NCBI RefSeq assembly: GCF_015707995.1
Contig: NZ_JAAGRY010000009.1
Location: 1-64,000, forward strand
Source: Microbacterium paulum
Lineage (GTDB): Bacteria > Actinomycetota > Actinomycetes > Actinomycetales > Microbacteriaceae
Direction: 5' to 3'
DNA length: 64,000 bases
The notes beneath the pieces are model-generated. The model worked only from the letters and a program-made list of their open reading frames with translations. It had not been told where the DNA came from and did not search any database. Position 1 is the first letter of the stretch. Each line of letters starts with the position of its first letter. The position numbers were made by a program, and so were the translations under genes. Below, in pieces: positions 8,331 to 15,139 of this stretch.

Positions 8331-10220
8331 GTGACGGCGGACGAGCAGGGGCAGGAGGAGGGCGCTCACCCGACCCAGTTCGGCAGCTTCGCCGCCGAGC
8401 ACCTGTCTCCCGCGTTCCCGCAGCGCGCGCCGTGGGGAACGGCGCAGAACCTGCGCGCGTGGCAGGCCGAAGCGCTCGAGGAGTACTTCACCCTCGACGG
8501 ACCGCACGGCCCGGGAAAGGGCCCCCGCGACTTCCTCGCCGCGGCGACCCCCGGCGCCGGCAAGACGACCTTCGCGCTGCGTCTGGCCTCCGAGCTCCTA
8601 CGCCGCGGCGTGGTCGAGCGCATCGTCGTGGTCGCTCCCACCGAGCACCTGAAGACCCAGTGGGCCGACGCCGCGGCCCGTGTGGGCATCCGACTCGATC
8701 CGCGCTTCAGCAACCGGCAGCACACCCACGCCCGGCACTTCCACGGGGTTGCGGTCACCTACGCACAGGTCGCGGTCAAGGCATCCGTGCACCGCCGGCT
8801 CGTCGACGAGAAACCGACGCTCGTGATCCTCGACGAGGTGCACCACGGCGGCGACGCGCTCAGCTGGGGCGATGCGCTGCGCGAGGCGTACGGGCGCGCG
8901 ACTCGGCGCCTGCTGCTGAGCGGCACACCGTTCCGCAGCGACACGGCCCCGATCCCGTTCGTGGAGTACCACCCGAACGAGAAGGGCATCCGGCTGTCGC
9001 GCACCGACTACAACTACGGGTACGGCCGCGCCCTCGCCGACGGCGTCGTGCGGCCCGTGCTGTTCCTCGTCTACTCGGGCAAGATGCGCTGGCGCACCAA
9101 AGCCGGTGACGAGCTCGAGGCCCACCTCGGGCAGGACAACACGAAAGACGTCACCGCGCAGGCGTGGCGCACGGCCCTCGACCCCGAGGGCGACTGGATT
9201 CCCGCGGTGCTGCGCAGCGCCGACCGCCGGCTCAGCGAGGTGCGGCAAGACGTGCCCGACGCCGGCGGACTCGTCATCGCGACCGATCAGACCGCCGCGC
9301 GGGCGTATGCCGCGATCCTGCACGGGATCACGGGCGAAGCGCCGACGGTCGTGCTCTCCGACGACAAGGCCGCCTCGGGTCGCATCGAGACGTTCGCGAA
9401 CGCCACGACCCGGTGGATGGTGGCGGTGCGCATGGTCTCGGAGGGCGTCGACGTGCCGCGTCTCGCGGTGGGCGTCTATGCCACGAGCGCGTCGACGCCG
9501 CTGTTCTTCGCGCAGGCCATCGGCCGCTTCGTGCGGGCGCGGCGCCGCGGCGAGGCGGCGTCGGTGTTCCTGCCGAACGTGCCGGTGTTGCTGGGCCTCG
9601 CCGGCGAGATGGAGCGCGAGCGCGACCACGCCCTCGACCGTGAGGCGGGCGACGACGACGGGCTCGAGGACACGCTCCTGGCCGAGGCCGAGCGCGAAGA
9701 CAAGGCATCCGACGACCTCGAGCAGGAGTTCTCGTATCAGGCGCTCGGATCGGTCGCCCACTTCGACCGGGTGCTCTTCGACGGCAAGGAGTTCGGGCAG
9801 CTCGCCGTGCCGGGCACGCCCGAAGAGGAGGAGTTCCTGGGCCTGCCGGGCCTGCTCGAACCCGAGCACGTGCACGAGCTGCTCATGCAGCGCCAGGCGC
9901 GTCAGGGGCGCCACCGGCGCGTGCGCGAAGCCCGCGAGGGCGCCGCGAGTGTCGGTGAGGCGGCCGGCGAGGTCGGCACGGATGCCTCTGCCGCGGGCGG
10001 ACTCGATGCGAGCCTGCCCCCGGCCCTGCACCGCACCCTGAAGGAGCAGCGGCAACTGCTGAACAGTCTCGTCGGCCTGTACGCGCGTCAGAGCGGCGAG
10101 CCGCACGGGTCGGTGCACGCAGAGCTCCGCCGGGTGTGCGGGGGACCGGAAGTGGCGCGCGCGACGGTCGCTCAACTGCAGGCGCGTATCGAGGTGCTGC
10201 GCCGCCGCGTCCACTCCTGA
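8331..10220 (+). CDS. superfamily II DEAD/DEAH-box helicase
   Basis: About 629 residues from GTG 8331; the open frame extends upstream, but an earlier start would overlap the divergent hydrolase gene. It is an ATP-dependent nucleic-acid helicase or translocase. Motif I ATPGAGKTTFALRLA, motif II ILDEVHHGGD, motif III LLLSGTPFRSD, and motif VI FAQAIGRFVRARRRGE are all intact. The C-terminal third (after about residue 420) is acidic and then helical, with no recognised domain. It resembles the type III restriction/ComF-like DEAD helicases found singly in actinobacteria. No partner nuclease or methylase is nearby, so a stand-alone DNA or RNA metabolic role is more likely than restriction. Confidence 0.88.
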   Translation: MTADEQGQEEGAHPTQFGSFAAEHLSPAFPQRAPWGTAQNLRAWQAEALEEYFTLDGPHGPGKGPRDFLAAATPGAGKTTFALRLASELLRRGVVERIVVVAPTEHLKTQWADAAARVGIRLDPRFSNRQHTHARHFHGVAVTYAQVAVKASVHRRLVDEKPTLVILDEVHHGGDALSWGDALREAYGRATRRLLLSGTPFRSDTAPIPFVEYHPNEKGIRLSRTDYNYGYGRALADGVVRPVLFLVYSGKMRWRTKAGDELEAHLGQDNTKDVTAQAWRTALDPEGDWIPAVLRSADRRLSEVRQDVPDAGGLVIATDQTAARAYAAILHGITGEAPTVVLSDDKAASGRIETFANATTRWMVAVRMVSEGVDVPRLAVGVYATSASTPLFFAQAIGRFVRARRRGEAASVFLPNVPVLLGLAGEMERERDHALDREAGDDDGLEDTLLAEAEREDKASDDLEQEFSYQALGSVAHFDRVLFDGKEFGQLAVPGTPEEEEFLGLPGLLEPEHVHELLMQRQARQGRHRRVREAREGAASVGEAAGEVGTDASAAGGLDASLPPALHRTLKEQRQLLNSLVGLYARQSGEPHGSVHAELRRVCGGPEVARATVAQLQARIEVLRRRVHS

Positions 10221-10355
10221 CTGGCGGCCGCGGTCGGTCGCACAGGGTGCGCGCGCCCGGGGCGCTTCGGAGGCCCGAAATGCTGGCAATCCGGGCTTCT
10301 GGGCGGGTGCGCGTCGCGCGCCTGGGTAGCGTGGGGGAGACAGCGAGGAGAGTCC

Positions 10356-11447
10356 GTGACCACCACCCGCCCCGAGCCCACACCCGCCGATCGGCGGCGC
10401 TGGGCGCGCTATCTGGCCGAGGAACGTGCCGAGGCACAGGTCTACCGTGACCTCGCCCGCCGCCGCGACGGTGAGGAGCGCGACATCCTGCTCGCCCTCG
10501 CCGACGCCGAGGGCCGCCACGAGCAGCACTGGCTCGATCTGCTCGGTTCCGAGCCGCAGCGCCTGCCCGCTCCGAGCCTCAACGCGCGCACCCTCGGGTG
10601 GATGGCGCGGCGGTTCGGGTCGATCTTCGTGCTCGCGCTCGCGCAGAACGCCGAGCAGCGTTCGCCCTACGACAGCGAGCCCTACGCGACCGCGCAGATG
10701 GCCGCCGACGAGAAGGTGCACCGCGAAGTGGTGCGCGGCCTCGCTGCGCGTGGGCGGCGGCGCCTGTCGGGCACGTTCCGCGCTGCCGTGTTCGGCGCCA
10801 ACGACGGACTCGTCTCGAACCTCGCCCTCGTGATGGGCATCGGCGCGACGGGGGTCTCCGCGCAGTTCGTGCTGTTCAGCGGCATCGCGGGCCTGCTCGC
10901 GGGCGCCCTGTCGATGGGAGCGGGTGAGTACGTCTCGGTGCGGTCGCAGCGCGAGATGCTCGATGCCACCGAACCGAGCGACTACGCCGACGCCGCGTTC
11001 CCCGATCTCGATCTCGACGCCAACGAGCTGGCCCTCGTCTATCGCACCCGCGGCATGCCCGAAGACGAGGCCGAGGCCCGCGCGCGGCGGGTCATCCAGG
11101 CCGCCCACGCGGTCGAAGACGCGCACCCGATCACCGGTCCGGTGGCGGTCAGCGGCGATCACGACGTCGTCGGCAGCGCCCTCGGCGCGGCCGTGTCGAG
11201 CTTTCTGTTCTTCGCCTCGGGCGCCATCATCCCCGTGCTGCCTTGGATCTTCGGCCTCAGCGGCACGGCGGCGGTCGTGGTCGCCCTCGTCCTGGTCGGC
11301 ATCGCTCTGCTCGCCACGGGCGCCATGGTCGGGCTGCTCTCGGGCGCGCCGCCCCTCAAGCGCGGCCTGCGTCAGCTCGCGATCGGTTACGGCGCGGCCG
11401 CCGTCACGTACGGTCTCGGATTGCTCTTCGGGGTGTCTGCAGGCTGA
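10356..11447 (+). CDS. VIT1/CCC1-family transporter with N-terminal ferritin-like domain
   Basis: A 363-residue membrane transporter for Fe2+ or Mn2+. Residues about 1-130 form a rubrerythrin/ferritin-like helical domain with a metal-site pattern (EERAEAQVY, then DAEGRHEQHW, then AADEKVHREV). Residues from about 140 form the VIT domain: VFGANDGLVSNLALVMG, then LSMGAGEYVSVRSQRE, then C-terminal hydrophobic helices. GTG 10356 is preceded by GCGAGGAG. Ferritin-fused VIT proteins are known to export Fe2+/Mn2+ and protect against metal stress. It is the last chromosomal gene before the tRNA-Leu and island. Confidence 0.92.
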   Translation: MTTTRPEPTPADRRRWARYLAEERAEAQVYRDLARRRDGEERDILLALADAEGRHEQHWLDLLGSEPQRLPAPSLNARTLGWMARRFGSIFVLALAQNAEQRSPYDSEPYATAQMAADEKVHREVVRGLAARGRRRLSGTFRAAVFGANDGLVSNLALVMGIGATGVSAQFVLFSGIAGLLAGALSMGAGEYVSVRSQREMLDATEPSDYADAAFPDLDLDANELALVYRTRGMPEDEAEARARRVIQAAHAVEDAHPITGPVAVSGDHDVVGSALGAAVSSFLFFASGAIIPVLPWIFGLSGTAAVVVALVLVGIALLATGAMVGLLSGAPPLKRGLRQLAIGYGAAAVTYGLGLLFGVSAG

Positions 11448-11527
11448 CGAACTCCGCCCTCGGTTCGAGGTTGCCTCGCAGACGTGGTAATGTCGATCCT
11501 CGGTTGCGAAAGCACCGAAACCACTCT

Positions 11528-11612
11528 GCGCGGGTGGCGGAATAGGTAGACGCGCTAGCTTGAGGTGCTAGTGCCCGTATAGGGCGTGGGGGTTCAAGTC
11601 CCCCCTCGCGCA
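11528..11612 (+). tRNA. tRNA-Leu (anticodon GAG)
   Basis: An 85-nt class II tRNA. The acceptor stem GCGCGGG pairs with CTCGCGC followed by discriminator A. The anticodon stem CTAGC/GCTAG encloses loop TTGAGGT with anticodon GAG at 11562-11564. A long variable arm and a GGTTCAAGTCC T-arm are present, and CCA is not encoded. Its last 21 bases are the integration site of the genomic island: the T-arm and acceptor sequence is repeated at 33324-33345. The island therefore keeps the tRNA intact. Confidence 0.97.
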
Positions 11613-11613
11613 C
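11592..11613 (+). repeat. attL core (22 bp, inside tRNA-Leu 3' end)
   Basis: The left copy of the 22-bp repeat starts GTTCAAGTCC and ends CGCGCAC, covering the T-arm and acceptor strand of tRNA-Leu plus one base. It is identical to 33324-33345. This is typical of tyrosine integrases that use tRNA 3' ends, where insertion regenerates a full tRNA. Confidence 0.92.
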
Positions 11614-11626
11614 GCGAATGAAATGG

Positions 11627-11661
11627 CCCCTGACCTGGGATTTAGTTCTCCAGGTTGGGGG
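11627..11661 (+). terminator. island-borne terminator-like hairpin behind tRNA-Leu
   Basis: An imperfect stem pairs CCCCTGACCTGG with CCAGGTTGGGG around an 11-nt loop just inside the left end. It parallels the stronger hairpin now displaced to 33358-33396. It may replace the lost terminator for tRNA-Leu and also serve the convergent integrase gene. It lacks a T-run. Confidence 0.45.
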
Positions 11662-11674
11662 TCGTCTTCGTCGG

Positions 11675-11694
11675 AAGTGCTAGAAAAAGTGCTA
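11675..11694 (+). repeat. left-end integrase arm-type sites
   Basis: Two direct AAGTGCTA boxes, at 11675-11682 and 11687-11694, are spaced 12 bp apart. The second overlaps the last codons of the integrase gene. The same pair with the same spacing and orientation recurs at 33186-33205 inside the right end. This is the expected pattern for arm-binding sites of a lambda-type integrase. Confidence 0.7.
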
Positions 11695-12951
11695 AGCGTG
11701 GCCGAGATGGGCAGCGAAGCGGGTCACGGCCGACCGCTGCATGGTCGGGGTGACGTGGGAGTAGATGTTCATCGTCGTCGTGATCGTTGAGTGCCCAAGG
11801 CGCTCTTGGACGACCTTGGGATGCTCGCCGAGTTCGAGCAGCAGGGTCGCGTGGGTGTGACGCAGCCCCTTGATCGTGACCCGGTGCATGGTGTCGTTCT
11901 TCGTGGTGAGCCAGTTCATGCGGCGATCCCAGCGGCTCGTCATCGCGTCGGGTGAGCGCAGCTTCCCGTCGTCGTCGCCGAAGATGTAGGCGTCGGCCTT
12001 GGCAAGCTCGAATGCCAGTTCCGCGCGGGCGACCTTGTAGGAGGCGAGCACTTTCAGGGTGTCCTCGTCTACGTCGATCACGCGCGCGTTGCCGGTCTTC
12101 GGGGGCTTGGTCTTCGTCCAGTCGTCGGTATCGACCGCGCGGCGGATGCTGACGCGCATCGCCTTGGTGTTGAGGTCGCTCCACTTCAAGGCGAGGGCTT
12201 CGCTTCTGCGCATGCCGGTGTAGGCGATGAGCCGCCACAGCGGAAACAGCTCGTCTTCCAACTCGTCGCGGTTCCAGGTGAGGAACGTCTGCAACTGCTC
12301 GGCTGTCCAAGTGACGATTTCAGGTTTCTGCGCCCGCACCTCGCTCGTGGTCGGAGGCTTGACGGTGCGCTTCTTCTTCGACGGGTTCACCGTCAAGTGC
12401 CCCTCGTCCATCGCCGCATCGAGGATCGCACCCAACACGACATGCACCTTGTGAACCGAGTTCGCAGAGAGCGGTTTGCCCTTGCCGTAGGTGTCCTTGC
12501 GGCCCGACTTCTCCAAGTCGCGATAGTGGCGGGCGATCCTGGTGGCGGTGAGCTTGTCGAGCCGGATCGTGCCGAGCTGCGGGCGGATGTGGTTGCGGAT
12601 GATCTTCTTGTACCCCTTGATCGTGGAGGCCGCGAGCTTCAACCCTGCCGCCCACTCGTCGGCGTAGACGCCGAGTGTGGGTACCTTGTTGCCGAACTTC
12701 TCGTTCTGCTTGCGCTGCTTCAACGCCTCCTGCAAGGCGTCGTTCGCTTCGTCGGTGCTGGTGAACCCGGAGCGGGTGAGCCTGCGCGATCCCATCTCGG
12801 GGTACTCGGGGTCTTTCAGGACGTAGATCTGGAACCGCCACCGTCTGCCCTTGTCGGTGTCGTAGGCCTGGATCGAGCCGGGCTGCCGGGAGCGCGAACG
12901 CCGCTGCTGCTTCTCACCCCCGCCGCTGTGCTCGGGCTGCTTCGTGGTCAT
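11692..12951 (-). CDS. island tyrosine integrase
   Basis: A 419-residue site-specific recombinase. ATG 12951 overlaps the XRE gene's stop as ATGA. The N-terminal arm-binding domain (residues about 25-75) precedes a SAM-like core-binding domain (GVYADEWAAGLKLAASTIKGYKKIIRNHI). The catalytic domain follows: first Arg in YTGMRRSEALALKW, HxxR in GLRHTHATLL, LGHSTITTTMNIYSHV with the nucleophile Tyr. All catalytic residues are present. Its position directly next to attL and the arm-site pair identify it as the recombinase of the island. Translational coupling to the XRE gene suggests repressor-controlled integration. Confidence 0.95.
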   Translation of the reverse strand: MTTKQPEHSGGGEKQQRRSRSRQPGSIQAYDTDKGRRWRFQIYVLKDPEYPEMGSRRLTRSGFTSTDEANDALQEALKQRKQNEKFGNKVPTLGVYADEWAAGLKLAASTIKGYKKIIRNHIRPQLGTIRLDKLTATRIARHYRDLEKSGRKDTYGKGKPLSANSVHKVHVVLGAILDAAMDEGHLTVNPSKKKRTVKPPTTSEVRAQKPEIVTWTAEQLQTFLTWNRDELEDELFPLWRLIAYTGMRRSEALALKWSDLNTKAMRVSIRRAVDTDDWTKTKPPKTGNARVIDVDEDTLKVLASYKVARAELAFELAKADAYIFGDDDGKLRSPDAMTSRWDRRMNWLTTKNDTMHRVTIKGLRHTHATLLLELGEHPKVVQERLGHSTITTTMNIYSHVTPTMQRSAVTRFAAHLGHA

Positions 12952-13601
12952 GACAGGGTGCTCCTTGCGGTGGTCTGTCCGGGCTGGTGGGTGTCGGCGT
13001 AGTTCTCGGTGTAGTCCTTGGCGTTGAACACGCGCCCGGTCGGGTCGATCTGCACGCCCCGCTCGCGGATCACCTGCTCGCGCGCCCTGGCGGTCTGTAG
13101 CCGCTCGGTGTAGGCGGCGATGGTCTTGGGGTTCGCTCGCGGCTTCTCGGGGTCGTCCGGGTCGGGAGCGGTCATGCCCGCGAGCGTGGTTTCGAGGTAG
13201 TGGATGCGGTCGGTGCAGATCACCCATTCCTGCTGCCAGTAGTTGAACAGCCCCTCATCGGTGAGCACGAGTTCCCCGCGCATCCACCTGTCGATCTCTT
13301 CCGGCTCGTACCCCTCCGGTACGCCCGTGAGCGTTGTCTGCTCGTCCGGGGGCGTCAAGAGCGCGGCCGGGGTGGTGCGCAGCAGATGGGCGATCACGGT
13401 CAGGTCGTCCACGTCCACGCGGCGATCCCCGGCCTCCAACTTGCTGATGCCCGAGGTGGAGAGCTTGCGCCCGGCCGCTTTCAGGCCCTCGGACATGGTG
13501 CGCAAGTCCATGCCGATCGCTTGGCGAGCCGCGCGGATGTTCTGCGCGACGTGCGCGTTCGTGGTCCCTGCGGGGTTGCCCCGCACTCTTTCTCTTTCCA
13601 T
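12948..13601 (-). CDS. XRE-family regulator, co-transcribed with integrase
   Basis: A 217-residue protein. Residues about 10-75 form a Cro/CI-type HTH (NIRAARQAIGMDLRTMSEGL, then STSGISKLEAGDRRVDVDDLTVIAHLL). The remainder is Glu/Arg-rich and probably helical, resembling regulators often annotated only as helix-turn-helix proteins in actinobacterial islands. The gene overlaps the integrase start by 4 bp and diverges from excisionase across an AT-richer region with several dyads. It is likely the lysogeny-type switch between integration and excision genes; this role is inferred from position. Confidence 0.85.
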   Translation of the reverse strand: MERERVRGNPAGTTNAHVAQNIRAARQAIGMDLRTMSEGLKAAGRKLSTSGISKLEAGDRRVDVDDLTVIAHLLRTTPAALLTPPDEQTTLTGVPEGYEPEEIDRWMRGELVLTDEGLFNYWQQEWVICTDRIHYLETTLAGMTAPDPDDPEKPRANPKTIAAYTERLQTARAREQVIRERGVQIDPTGRVFNAKDYTENYADTHQPGQTTARSTLS

Positions 13602-13602
13602 A

Positions 13603-13664
13603 GTAGAAATCTACAGTGCGATACTTGACAACGCAAGTGTGATTCTCTACGGTGTAAAGAACCA
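13603..13664. promoter_or_regulatory. divergent int/xis control region with dyads
   Basis: This locally AT-rich stretch lies between the XRE gene and excisionase. It holds GTAGA-AA-TCTAC (13603-13614), ACTTG-N6-CAAGT (13623-13638) and a looser TCTAC-GGT-GTAAAGA (about 13645-13659). Related half-sites (GTAGA/TCTAC) recur, which fits repeated operators for the XRE protein. Promoters in both directions are expected here but exact -10/-35 elements were not assigned. Confidence 0.55.
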
Positions 13665-13697
13665 CATTTCTCGGCGCTGACACGAACGGACGGTGTG

Positions 13698-13925
13698 ATG
13701 ATGCGGCAGAGCACCCTCGACATGGACGACCTCCGCAAGCGGCGCAGCCTCGTCATCACCCGCAAGGAAGCCGCCGAAGCCCTCGGCGTCGATCCCCGCA
13801 CGATCACCACGAGCATCAACGAGGGCACCATCCCGCACGTCAAGCTCGGGCGGCGCATCGTGATCCCGCGAGAGAAGTTCCTCGCACTCTTCACCAGCGC
13901 CCCGAGCGAGAGCAGCGAGTCCTGA
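13698..13925 (+). CDS. excisionase-type small HTH DNA-binding protein
   Basis: A 75-residue protein with a MerR-like winged HTH (VITRKEAAEALGVDPRTITTSINEGTIPHVKLGRRIVIPREKFLALF), the excisionase/HTH_17 family. It probably binds attachment-site DNA and directs the integrase towards excision. There are three possible starts (GTG 13695, ATG 13698, ATG 13701); the first ATG is chosen and the ribosome site is weak. It is divergent from the XRE-integrase operon and about 2 kb from attL. Confidence 0.85.
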   Translation: MMRQSTLDMDDLRKRRSLVITRKEAAEALGVDPRTITTSINEGTIPHVKLGRRIVIPREKFLALFTSAPSESSES

Positions 13926-14036
13926 TGCTCCATCGCCCGTTGTGCCGAATCGGCACCCCCGTGCCCTGCTTCCATGTGAATGTCGGCCAAGCGCCGTAAA
14001 CTAGCCCAAGAACGCCGACCACAAGGAGGCACCCGC

Positions 14037-14240
14037 ATGGCTACGAAGACTCGCGTATCCGAGGCGCACGTTCAGCGCGTCCTCGCGGAAGTGCAGGCCG
14101 GGCAGCAGACCGCTGGAGAGGCAATGTCGCCCGAGGGCCTGGAACTGCTGGCGCGGCAGGTGCGGGGCGAGGTCACCGCTGACGAGGCTGTGGCCGAGGT
14201 GATCGCACGGGCCGAGGCTCGTTTCGCTCCTGCGCGGTAG
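14037..14240 (+). CDS. VbhA-type antitoxin of a Fic toxin
   Basis: A 67-residue small protein. ATG 14037 is preceded by AAGGAGG. It has the VbhA antitoxin layout: an N-terminal helix followed by the compact repeat-like helices GLELLARQVRGEVTADEAVAEVIARAEARF. The next gene, 9 bp downstream, is the N-terminal half of a Fic protein, the usual VbhA partner. In the known family the antitoxin's inhibitory helix blocks the Fic active site. Because the toxin is split by an insertion, this antitoxin has no functional partner here. Confidence 0.75.
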   Translation: MATKTRVSEAHVQRVLAEVQAGQQTAGEAMSPEGLELLARQVRGEVTADEAVAEVIARAEARFAPAR

Positions 14241-14249
14241 CTCGCGCTC

Positions 14250-14663
14250 ATGCCGGATCACTACACCTATCCGGGCTCTGATGTTCTGGTCAACAAGCTC
14301 GGCATCACGGACTATGAGCACTGGAAGTTCGTGGAAACCGAGGTCATCGGCCAGCGCATGGGTGAACTCCGCGAACACCCGATCCCCGGCAGCTACGACC
14401 TCCCTCATCTGCTCGCGATCCATCGGCACCTGACCCGCGACCTGTACGACTGGGCGGGCGAGATCAGAGATACCGACACCCACCCCGGCGGCACCGGCAT
14501 CATCCACTGCCGCCCGCAGTTCATCGTCGGCGAGGCCGAGCGCGTCTTCGGACAGCTCGCCGCCCGCGACCACCTGCGCGGCCTCGACGCCGATGCGTTC
14601 TCCGACGGGCTCGCCTGGGTGTGGGGCGAGACGACTACCGGTGGAAGTGCATTATCCGAGTGA
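14250..14663 (+). pseudogene. Fic family toxin, 5' fragment (split by insertion)
   Basis: The N-terminal 137 codons of a Fic AMP-transferase. Recognisable text is MPDHYTYPGSDVLVNK, then LPHLLAIHRHLTRDLYDWAGEIRDTDT, then FSDGLAWVWGETT. The frame then leaves the family consensus (TGGSALSE, stop) exactly before the expected HPFxxGNxR catalytic motif. The missing remainder is found 4.15 kb downstream at 18788. Everything between is a recombinase element. The fragment lacks the active site and cannot be a working toxin. Family matching comes from pattern recall, not a search. Confidence 0.85.
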
Positions 14664-14685
14664 GAACTATCCGCCTTGTCTGAGG

Positions 14686-15129
14686 TCAGCTCGATGAGTT
14701 GATCGGGACGAGGCAGTCAACCTCGCCCTCGCGGCGGTAGTACTCGATGTGTGGCCGTTCAGGGTCGTGGTTTGCGTGTTTGAAGAGCGCGTCGAATGCT
14801 GGGGCGATGTCCTCGTAGATGGACGGTGCGCTGCCGCGCAGGCGCAGGCGCAGATAGCTGCCGCCTGGGATCACGGTCTCGTCGAGACCGAGTGGATTGT
14901 CGTGGTCTCGATCGAGACGCGCGGAGGACAGCCGATAGACATCGTCTTGGCCGTAGAACAGTCCCATCATTCTGCGGCCCTGTAGCGAGTCGAAGGAGCC
15001 CTCGAAGTCGGGCCAGGAGGCTTGGATCGCCGCGATATCGAGGGCGACGTCACGACTCAGGGCAGGGGTATCGTCAAGCTCGATGACGTCGATCCGGCCG
15101 AGGTCATGGTTCGTGGGGTAGTCGGTCAT
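14686..15129 (-). CDS. GyrI-like effector-binding domain protein
   Basis: A 147-residue single-domain protein resembling the AraC effector-binding/GyrI-like fold. The tail HIEYYRREGEVDCLVPI is the characteristic last strand. GSYLRLRLRGSAPSIYEDIAPAFDALF corresponds to the central strand-helix. There is no DNA-binding domain. It may bind a small molecule or act as a gyrase-type inhibitor protein; the role is unknown. It is the only apparent passenger of the recombinase element, 10 bp from the end of the zinc-ribbon gene and in the same direction. Confidence 0.65.
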   Translation of the reverse strand: MTDYPTNHDLGRIDVIELDDTPALSRDVALDIAAIQASWPDFEGSFDSLQGRRMMGLFYGQDDVYRLSSARLDRDHDNPLGLDETVIPGGSYLRLRLRGSAPSIYEDIAPAFDALFKHANHDPERPHIEYYRREGEVDCLVPINSSS

Positions 15130-15139
15130 GGGTTCCTGT

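Noticed and set aside
8598..11162. Open frame of 854 codons antisense to the helicase and VIT genes
   Set aside because: Same GC-bias effect. Low-complexity translation and no plausible start context; the sense genes are clear.
13255..13683. 142-codon frame antisense-shifted over the XRE gene
   Set aside because: The XRE frame has a clear HTH motif and couples to the integrase; this one is an Arg-rich shadow.
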